64,000 nt of DNA. It comes from Wyeomyia smithii (Eukaryota; Arthropoda; Insecta; Diptera; Culicidae). A program made the translations under genes and the position numbers. Every line of letters starts with the position of its first letter. The first letter of the stretch is position 1. This document shows, piece after piece, positions 56,191 to 64,000 of this stretch. Below the pieces are notes generated by a model. That model was not told where the DNA came from. It saw nothing but the letters and a program-made list of their open reading frames with translations, and ran no database searches. The stretch spans positions 92,015,902 to 92,079,901 of the forward strand of contig NC_073695.1 in the NCBI RefSeq assembly GCF_029784165.1, read 5' to 3'.

Positions 56191-58740
56191 ATGGCTCGAA
56201 ATGCAATGTTATCTCGGATGGAAACGATCTGTGCCGAAGCGATGGAAATCCAGGAGATTTTTCTAGATGATGACGATGATCTGGACGAAGAGGAAGTTCC
56301 GGACGACATTCCAAGCGACGCCGATGACGATGATGTGCAACAAAAAGATGAAGAGAGTGACGGAAAATCCAGCCGATCAAGTGAAAAGCAAGAAAAGCGC
56401 AATAACAATGACAAAGGAGTATCTGTTAAGGTTAAATTTCACTGTTAAAGTTTATAAAATCTAGATAGTAAAGATTTTTTTAAAGGTTAATTGCGAGGAT
56501 AAAAAGCAGCAGCGTTATGCCAAATGGATATCACGAGCTTTGCGGGCAGCTGTCAATCCTATTGGTACGTTAAGCCATACATTGCTACCTCTTACCGATA
56601 TTCATCCACTGAAAGCAGTTTCCAGATTCAATCTCAACTTGAAGGTTAACCTTGATCTGAACTTAGCTAATAAGGGAAATGCCAACAAGGGATCGAACGA
56701 ACAAGAAAATTCCAAACAAGAAAATGTTGGGAAGCCTACACCTGAACAGTCAAAGCAACGAGCCGATTTGGCCAGGATCAAAGCAGTACGGGGCTTCGAT
56801 CACAATCGTAAACCTTTTAGTCTTAAAACGTTTAGTTTTAAAATAGAGTTTGGTCGTTTTTCGTTTACAAATCCACATCCGTAGAATCATTTAAATGATT
56901 TTCGTTAAAAAATGTGTTTAAATTTGTTTTAAGGCAAAATCGTTAACGACAACCACTAAATATGATTTTTGGGTACCTAATTAATTTATTTTTTAGTTGC
57001 AAAAAGAGAACAAACGTCTGGAAGCTATGTTTACAAAAATTGTTGCAGGTGAGTACTAGTTCAAGCATTAAGATTAACAACTATGAAAATTCAACAAAAA
57101 TGATCATTTTATCATTTGAATTGTATCGTTTACATTGTAGCATATTCGGATATGAAGACAAAACTTACTCAGAAAACTACTGAAATGGATGATGTAATTT
57201 TGAAATGTCAATACGTAGGTAGCTGAAGCAAATATAACATGTCTTTTTTTATTTAGCTGCAGCTCAAGGTCAGCAAATCAGACTCAAATATTTCACAGCT
57301 ATTAAGTGGTAAGTTTATGAAGCAAGGTTTTCAACTTCTATACAGTTTACTAGTATCATGAAACCCACAGATAATAGCACTCTTAAAGCCAAACTAGCAG
57401 AGCAAGAAGCCCATAATGATGAGCTGCAAACTGAATTGAAACAACTACAAAACCAAAATTCTTCTGCACAAAACGAAATAAACACACTGGAGAAGCAACT
57501 CGAAAAGAGCACAAATAATTCAGCGGAACTGCGGAAGCAAGTTGCAGAACTACAGCAGAAGTGTAAGTTATTCGTTTTATTTCGAATTATTAGCCTTTGT
57601 TTTATTTTTAAGTCTCTACCATAACAAAAGAAGCTTGCTGTTAAGCAAAACACATGTTAAGCAAAACAAAAAAGCATTGACCAGGTGAAATTTTATTTTG
57701 AAACCTTTGATTTTGAAGATACTGGTTTTCATCAAGAACATTCACATTAATTTTATTATGTTACTATTTCATTCAACATATTTAATATGTTACTATTTCA
57801 TCCATTCCGTCTTTAACAAGATGATGCTTTCGTTAGTCGGACTCAGAAAGAACAAGCCGAGGTAAGAGTTATCACTAACCAGTGGTGGGCACCGCTAACC
57901 GGAAAATATAGCTCGATAATCGCTAAACGCTAAACCCACATTAGCGGAACTCTCGCTAATCGCTAAATTATTAATATGTAAATAGTCATATCGCTATATT
58001 ATAGACTTGAAAGTTATTTGAATGAAACATACGTTCCAAAAGTAACTTTCGCAGTAGAGTATGTTCAGCTTTTGAAGCAATTTACGTACGCCATCAGCAA
58101 TTCACAGTTTTTCTAAATAGTCGCTTCTCTACAAAATTTGGCGAATTAGCGATTAGCGTTCCGAAGACCAAAATTTTAGCGACGCCATCAGTTTTGCTCA
58201 CCAGCTCAAAAATTAGCGAAATCGCTAAACCGCTAACTGAATATTAGCGTCGCTAATTAGCGATTAGCGAATCAGCAGAATAGTGCCCACCACTGCTAAC
58301 AACAAACCAAATTCCACAGCTCTTTACATTCCAGCATAAATGTACGTTGGATACCAAGCAGGCTGAAATAGCAAAACTATCCGATCTGTTAAAACAACTC
58401 GAGGAGGAAAAGCAAATGTCTGAAACTAAATTCCACCGCACCCTGCAGGCGCAGGTTCAGAAAAATACACAACTAGAGCTGCGGAATGTAGAACTTATGC
58501 AAAGAAATCGCGAGCTCAGTGCACTTCCGAAAAGGTTTGAATGAAAAATATGTTCCAATCATTGTAAGGATTAGTACTAATTCAATTAAAATTTTCAGGA
58601 ACACTTCGGAGACAGCAGAACATACAACTGCAGTATACTCTACGTCGAATGTAGCATCTAATTTTACCTGCCCTCTGTGTGGAACCAAATTCGCAAAGTT
58701 GGGTGATTTACAAATCCATACCGAAAATTGTGGGATATAA
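56191..58740 (+). CDS. Coiled-coil protein with NEMO/optineurin-type CCHC zinc finger
   Basis: Nine exons join in frame by GT-AG: 56191-56430, 56486-56785, 56997-57048, 57141-57214, 57257-57308, 57371-57562, 57821-57861, 58335-58534, 58599-58740; total 430 residues. The N-terminus is acidic (about residues 25-75), followed by a basic segment with 'KQQRYAKWISRALRAAV', then a long coiled coil (about 180-385, 'LQKENKRLEAM...LRKQVAELQQK...NVELMQRNRELS'). The last 25 residues form a finger C-x2-C-x12-H-x3-C (C408, C411, H424, C428) containing LQIH, the same spacing and core as the C-terminal finger of NEMO (IKK-gamma) and optineurin. That suggests a ubiquitin-binding scaffold, possibly the IKK-gamma of the Imd/Toll-type pathway. 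I do not see a clear UBAN motif, so the identity is open. Some donors are weak (GTTAAA at 56431, GTACGG at 56786). Intron 7 holds a MITE. Confidence 0.6.
57880..58295. mobile_element. TTAGCG-word MITE, complete, in an intron
   Basis: CAGTGGTGGGCAC and GTGCCCACCACTG are exact inverse ends, flanked by CTAAC on both sides (57875-57879, 58296-58300). The inside repeats CGCTAA/TTAGCG and variants. It lies in intron 7 of the zinc-finger gene, 18 bases after the exon 7 end and about 40 bases before the exon 8 acceptor. Confidence 0.85.
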
Positions 58741-58807
58741 TGCAGTTTAATTTCACAAAAGCCATTTGAGAACAAAGTATTCCTTCTGAAATGCTATTCG
58801 GGAACAC

Positions 58808-58952
58808 TTAACCCTCTAGTGCCCAATACCATTTGGCGGGCTTCAGTCGAAGTTTTGAAAAGCTTCAATATGTACTTAAAGAGTGTTTTAAATGATTCAT
58901 AGTGATTTTACCGAAGCCCGTTTAGAAATTAACTTGGGCGCTAGAGGGTTAA
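58808..58952. mobile_element. piggyBac-type MITE
   Basis: TTAACCCTCTAGTGCCCAA and TTGGGCGCTAGAGGGTTAA are inverse ends (one change) with TTAA at both edges, the target used by piggyBac transposases. It lies in or just beyond the 3' UTR of the zinc-finger gene. Confidence 0.7.
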
Positions 58953-59177
58953 AATAAAGCACTTATGAAATATCTTTAGATTAGTAATCTATGTCGCGAA
59001 AGCTCGATTACGACTTTAGTGTAGCCCGCGATAATAGGTAAATAAATGCGATGAAACGAGTTTCTCTTTCGTCAATGTTAGGCGGCAGAACTATTGCGGC
59101 ATAGTTTTAGTATATTTTACAAAGCAGAATAATATTGAGTAGGTATGTCTTAGCACTACGCGCTAATATCTGAAAGT

Positions 59178-59766
59178 GGTAGTCAAATTATATCTTATAT
59201 TAAGTAAAAAAGTCTCCAAAATCGATTGGTAGGTGTCTGATCTACGTTAAATGTCAGCAACATGTCGATTTTGCCCCAATTCCCCTACAATACTAGAAAA
59301 GGTTTATCTTGACTTTAAATTAACTTATTTGAAATCTGTTTAATGTAATATCAAGACTGTAAGCGATACTTGAAGATACAATAACAATTTGTCTTCACAT
59401 AATCCTCCTCTTTTTGCGGGGAGGGTGTCGCATTTAACTTTATCGAAGACGCGATGATTTCATCTCATAGCTGAAGCGAGATTTTTATGTTTTGACCGGT
59501 CCTGGCCAAAAATGTAACTCCTTCCCCGCAAAAGGGGGAGGATCATATAAAGACAAATTGTTATTGTATCTTGGAGTATCGTTTACACTCTTGATATTAC
59601 ATTGAACAGGTTTCAAATAAGTTAATCTAACGTCGAGAGAACCTATTTTAGTATTGTAGGGGAATTGGGGCAAAGCTGATGTGTTGCTGACATTTTACGT
59701 CACTCAGACACCAACCAATCGATTCCTGAGACTCTTTTACTCAATATAAGACATAATTTGACTACC
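59178..59766. mobile_element. Foldback element, 0.59 kb
   Basis: Arms of about 245 bases: 'tggtagtcaaattatatctt' starts the left arm and 'agacataatttgactacc' ends the right. 'aattcccctacaatacta' pairs with 'tagtattgtaggggaatt', and 'tttttgcggggag' with 'ttccccgcaaaag'. Non-coding. Confidence 0.8.
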
Positions 59767-59769
59767 CGA

Positions 59770-60112
59770 CGCGACCATTGGCTTGCTAACCATATTCCGG
59801 CGGTAGAGGGAATGCTTCGCCAACCTGAGCGTCTGTTCACCGAAATGATGCGGCTCAAAACAGCGTCTGTTCTCCATGTTAGGGGCGGCTGATCGACGTC
59901 CTGGTGTCAGCATGGGCCTCTAAACAGTGCTGACACGATGGTCCTCCGGCGAGACAGGGGGTTGGTGCATGCCTTACAAGCCAGCCGTAAAAATCATCAG
60001 TACAGGAAGCAAACAATGTAAATTCGGACCGGAACAATCGGCATAAACCCAGGCAACGAAAACGGTTAAACGATTGGGAACTCGGATCATGGAACTGCAA
60101 GTCCCTTAATGT
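59770..60112 (+). pseudogene. LINE endonuclease fragment
   Basis: About 60040-60105 reads 'RLNDWELGSWNCKSLN', the first strand of an apurinic-type endonuclease of a LINE ORF2, preceded by GC-richer DNA like a LINE leader or ORF1 tail. It breaks off where the TTCCCG-word repeat begins. Confidence 0.5.
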
Positions 60113-60117
60113 TTTGT

Positions 60118-60205
60118 AGGGTGGCCACTCATTTTACATTTTCGAGTTCCCGCATTTTTCCCGACTTTTTCCCGCATGATTGCAAGAAATTCCCGATTGT
60201 CAAAA
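60118..60205. repeat. TTCCCG-word repeat
   Basis: 'gtagggtggccac' leads into 'gttcccgcatttttcccgac' and two more copies of the word. Only one end is visible. Confidence 0.45.
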
Positions 60206-61510
60206 ACGGTAACTAGGTTATGTTCTATCGACGGTTGAACCTTAAAATGGAAGTAATAGCGCTCAGTTTTACCGAATTTGCTAGGGACATTCTACACAAA
60301 CAGTTGATTAGTTACATAAAATGCATCTTTTGCCTTTCCACAGGGTAAATATAATTTTTGTGATTTTCTCAAATTTGCAAACCTTCCATTAAGCAATCAA
60401 TAATCGAGTTAGCTATTTTGAGCTGCCTGTCTTCTTAAAATATGATAAAAGCACCGTTAGGGGAACAACAACAAACAAAACACTTTGCGTACAATTTTTT
60501 TCCGTTGTTCAAATCATCGGAAAAAGTCATGGGAAGTTAAGGGTGAACATAAAACTACCTAACCTAAAAGTTAAAAAAAAATATTGGATTTGGATGGATT
60601 TGCGTTTTTTTTTTCTCAAATAAAGATAATGTTATTTTACGTTCAGGAAAAACACTGCGATTTAACTGTATTTCGTTTGTCACGCGTTACAAAGATACAA
60701 AATTTTTTGAAAGTGAATTCACAACTTTTTCAGCATTTTGATTCGCTAGTCCATCAAAGTTGCATCACTCTGGACATCTGCCAACATCTTCAACTTGTTT
60801 GCATTCAGCACTCAAAATGGTCAAGCTGATAAAAAAAAGTTGAAGAGGTTGTTTATAAGACACGACCGCAGAGTTAACGTAGGATACGACAGCCTGTCTT
60901 ATGTCAATGTATGTCTTGGAATAAGTTTGGGAATACTCTCAATTGGGGTTAATTAATTAAATGGTCTCTCTTCTCCAGATGACGTTTACCTCTATAGCCG
61001 ACACCGGTAACGACAATGAACAACAGCAGAAGCTATGTGCAGCTATGCGGTTTCACTTGCTGTCGTATCCAAAACAAGAATGAAATTAAATTGTTTTGAG
61101 GCTGTCTTTCGTATCAAGTTGCACAAAGATATCTTAATTTAGGCAGTGGCTACGAAGAGGCTATAGGCGAGGGCAAATAGTGCATTCCCCATCTATAGTA
61201 TAACAGTTCAAATAACAATTTTCTGCATTTTACGATAGCGTAGATAATTTTACAATTGATTGCTGCAAATAGTAAGACTTGAGCGAAAAATTTTGTGATT
61301 CAGGCTCACTAGTTCAAAAATTCTTCAGATAAACTTTGAGGCTTAGTTGAAGTCAAAAATGGTTGATTGTGTTGGTTAATGCCATTTATTTACAACTGAA
61401 TAATTTTTCTCAACATGGCAAATTTTCTATTTCGTTCTGAATGATTTACAGTGATAATTAAATTCAACATGAGGTAATTTATTTGCAGTTATATATAAAA
61501 ATGTTGATCG
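60206..61510. other. Intergenic, nothing recognised
   Basis: AT-rich with short ORFs that lack any domain text. No clear repeat was seen. Confidence 0.45.
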
Positions 61511-61755
61511 CTATACTACTAACCACACACTCTATTTAGCAAGCCACACACGCTATAGACATGCACACGCTATATAGCAAACCCCGCACCTATATAGCGT
61601 GCCACATACGCTATAAACATGCACACACGCGCTACAGACATGCATACACGCTATAAACATACACACACGCTATACAGCTAGCCACGCACGCTATATAGCA
61701 AGCCACACACGCTACATAGTAAACCACGCACGCTAGCCACACACGCTATATCTAG
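61511..61755. repeat. Minisatellite with ACACGCTATA units
   Basis: About twelve imperfect units of 18-22 bases built from 'acacacgctatatagcaagcc' variants; the CGCTATATAGC part is nearly palindromic. Confidence 0.8.
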
Positions 61756-61869
61756 AGAAACATTTCGAAAGGTCCTAACTGCTTTGATCGACTTTTTGAT
61801 CGATCACTTTCATTCATCACCACAACTTACTAAACACTTTTTATGCCACGTTATTCGCACGAGTTGATA

Positions 61870-62530
61870 GTGGAGGGATCACCTTAGCCTTCTGAACGGA
61901 AACCACGCTCGGGAAAGTTACTAAATCTGAACCATTACCAAAACAAAAAGACGCTCCGGAAAAACGATAAAAGCAGATAGGACCTTTTAAAATGTTTATC
62001 TAGATATAGCACACACCCTATATATACATACGCTGAATGATGGTGGCTTCTCAAACCACCTGGCGAGCGAGTCTGTTTCAATTTCGGGTTGTATTCACCC
62101 AACGATATCTGAATTGAATTACCGCTGGTGGGGTCCAACTCAGATCGAAGGGAAGCCGAACTGAAAGAGGTAGGAACTGCAGCTAACCACTACCACCGCC
62201 GCTGTTGCCCGCTGCTGATCCACGCTGCCTCGCCTACTGCCATCGGTGTTGATGTCTGCTGCTACTGCCTGCTGCTAGTAAACTGATTTGCTTGAGGAGA
62301 CACAAGCTCTTATATAGCCCAAAGAGTGCATTCCCGGCTAACTAGGTACCCCATTCTGTTGTCCTTTTTATGGAAAGGCAGCAAGCGACCAATCAAAAGT
62401 CGACATTTGTAATTCGACAATGTTCAACAATTTTCAATAGTACAATAGTTTGAACAATCGGATTACAATTTGCTGCATTTGAACGGGTGCTCAAATGATT
62501 TTATAATCGATTACTGCAAAAATGACAGAA
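61870..62530 (-). repeat. Third, inverted copy of the promoter-bearing repeat
   Basis: Reversed, 62250-62530 follows 19620-19860: 'actattgtactattgaaaat', reverse CCAAT, TATATAAGAGC, then CAG-rich text. The downstream part (61870-62250) is unique here and has no trusted gene. Confidence 0.6.
62309..62394 (-). promoter_or_regulatory. CCAAT/TATA promoter-like module, copy C
   Basis: On the minus strand TTGATTGGTCG starts near 62396 and TATATAAGAGC near 62316, spacing as in copies A and B. TCAGTTT, an insect-type initiator word, lies about 28 bases after the TATA box. Confidence 0.5.
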
Positions 62531-63008
62531 ATCGGTTTTATTAGGATTTTTTCTGAAGAATTTTTATTTTTCATTCCTCCATGATCATCAATGTTCAGTT
62601 TACATTATGCAGCTTATAAAAATATATTATTTTTCAAAAATCAGCTCTTTGAAATGTTTAATTTTGAATATTTTCAATACTCAACTACTGCCAAGAATTT
62701 TGCCGAAAACACCGCACCAATCAAACAAATCGTTCTGGTTTCGAAAAAAAATCTTCAGAAATTTTATCTTCTTCCGTGTTCAAATAATCAACGTTGTAAC
62801 ATTTGGCAACTTAGCTTTTTGAGATCTTCAATCAATTTTTTAAATAGAACTACCATCTACAGCTTTGCCGGAAACATTTCACCAATCAACCTAATTATTT
62901 TGGCCTTTAGAATATTCAAAGTATTTTTGTTTATTGGCCACAGATTTAGCAGCCAGCTGTTTAGTGCCCGGGGCGATTGCAGGGCTAGCGCTACGAACCT
63001 GCAGACAA
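62531..63008. other. Non-coding with a ~180-bp diverged duplication
   Basis: 'ttttgccgaaaacaccgcac' and 'tttgccggaaacatttcacc' mark two diverged units. The 186-codon ORF across the region is Phe/Asn-rich and ends in the neighbouring MITE, so I do not call it. Confidence 0.5.
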
Positions 63009-63316
63009 TAAGGCAATCCACGGGTGACGTTCCATTGCTTGTACGTTTGTTACTGTTGTTGTTTTTCAAGTTGCAAAACCAAAAAACAACCGAACACGAG
63101 ACCTTTGAGTGTTGGAAAGTAAATCTAAAGTGGTGTTCTATTGTTGGGTAAAGGATTGCCCCACAATACTAGAGCAACCAATCGGACAACTTTTGTTTTT
63201 CACACTTTTCGATTCGCATTGCATCCAAGTTGCGACCGTTCGTACAAACCTGAAGATGTCAAAAGATGAAAACAAACTGAAATCAGCTGATCGCAGCTGT
63301 CTCGTGGATTGCCTTA
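63009..63316. repeat. TIR element TAAGGCAATCCACG, copy 2
   Basis: Same ends and length as 32194-32503, with the body about 75-80 percent alike by eye. Confidence 0.8.
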
Positions 63317-63317
63317 T

Positions 63318-63385
63318 AACAGTCACTCTCGAGCCGAGACACGAACCTACGACGACTGACTAGTTAGGCCAGCATCGTACCCTAA
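63318..63385 (-). repeat. tRNA-like SINE head
   Basis: On the minus strand 'tgctggcctaactagtcag' (box A region) is followed by 'gtaggttcgtgtctcgg' (box B). It resembles the heads of tRNA-derived mosquito SINEs such as Feilai, from memory. No mature tRNA can be folded. Confidence 0.45.
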
Positions 63386-64000
63386 GATCAGTGGCAAAAC
63401 AAAAAGCATGTAAAAAGTCGTATGCAGTAACAAATAAAATAAACAAAATGTTTTCTTGAAAAACCTCGCAAACGATTACGCTGTTTTCTAAGAACATTTC
63501 TGATTGTATTTACATCAAAAATAGTTTTTTTTACAGTCAAATTGTGTAATTTACAGATGTGGGATATGAGTAAGCTGACCAACCGTACGGATTTTCTCCG
63601 GACGGTCCGGATTTTCAGAGGTGGTGTCCGGATTGAATTTCTGTCCGGAATTTTTCCGGAGTTTTTGCAATGTTCGGATTTTTCCCAGACTTTTAACATT
63701 AAACATTCTAGAATTAACTCCCAACGCTTTTTGATCAAGTTTAAATGCACCTCAGTTTTTTTTATGGGGATTTGATAGCAGAGATTCGATCTTTCGTTAA
63801 AATGTTGCAGTTTCCAAGGGTTCCTCTCAAGTTTAAATGTTGACATTCGTTCAATTTACGAAAACCGAAAAAGAGATGCAAGAATTGTCAAAAATATTTG
63901 CCTGTATTTTTCGCGCCCGAAAAGCAAGAGTCAGCAGGTTTAGTTCTAAGTCACCACTTGCGTTTTCAGAAGAAGAAAAAAAACGTTTTTGTTCCTGAGG
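63386..64000. other. Intergenic with a TCCGGA-word repeat
   Basis: At about 63575-63700 TCCGGA/TCCGG recurs eight times after 'gctgaccaaccgtacgg'. The rest is AT-rich. No gene is recognised. Confidence 0.5.

Noticed and set aside
56181..56414. Ser-rich minus-strand ORF over exon 1 of the zinc-finger gene
   Set aside because: It is the complement of the Asp/Glu-rich coding sequence.
62591..63151. 186-codon ORF
   Set aside because: Composition follows the AT-rich repeat below it, it runs into the TIR element at 63009, and it shows no recognisable domain.

Overview
The window looks like a piece of a culicine mosquito genome, most likely Aedes. The basis is dipteran-type protein genes with short GT-AG introns, very low gene density, AT-rich intergenic DNA, and dense nested mobile elements (a mag-lineage Ty3/gypsy element, a jockey-type LINE, copia, Tc1 and pogo relatives, and many foldback MITEs). 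The species call is inference. No rRNA, true tRNA or CRISPR was seen.

Host genes. (1) A kinesin-8 motor gene (Klp67A/KIF18 type, five exons, 7687-12874, +). Its second intron carries, on the opposite strand, the complete single-exon gene for the mitochondrial ribosome recycling factor (9767-10549). (2) The lariat debranching enzyme DBR1 (two exons, 14813-16545, +). (3) A mitochondrial thiamine pyrophosphate carrier (17305-18246, -), tail-to-tail with DBR1. (4) Cysteamine (2-aminoethanethiol) dioxygenase ADO (39790-40512, +). (5) A nine-exon coiled-coil protein ending in a NEMO/optineurin-type CCHC zinc finger (56191-58740, +). These are housekeeping functions (mitosis, mitochondrial translation and cofactor transport, RNA turnover, thiol metabolism, possibly NF-kB signalling) with no sign of co-regulation beyond the nested pair.

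Layout. 1-7600: a decayed gypsy gag, a 2.2 kb element with a 9-bp target duplication, and MITEs. 7600-18250: the gene cluster. 18250-21500: MITEs and a second copy of the 2.2 kb element family. 21500-31050: a 9.5 kb foldback-like structure whose arms are opposed arrays of 177-bp repeats plus matching inner arms, around a dead Tc1-type transposase. 31000-39200: nested MITEs. 39790-40512: ADO. 41950-46000: an iterated-hexamer element and a decayed copia element. 46687-54241: a pogo-like element containing both a 5'-truncated jockey LINE and a structurally complete mag-type retrotransposon with identical LTRs. 54242-55735: interspersed repeats. 56191-58740: the zinc-finger gene with a MITE in an intron. 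58800-64000: foldback elements, a minisatellite, a repeated promoter-like module and SINE-like pieces.

The most noteworthy items are the mag-type element (one continuous gag-pol frame with three point stops, one exactly at the protease active-site serine, plus two intron-like blocks), the 177-bp foldback arrays, a dispersed CCAAT/TATA promoter module with fixed spacing, and a group of elements each built from a different reiterated short word. All boundaries were read by eye and no alignment or database search was run.
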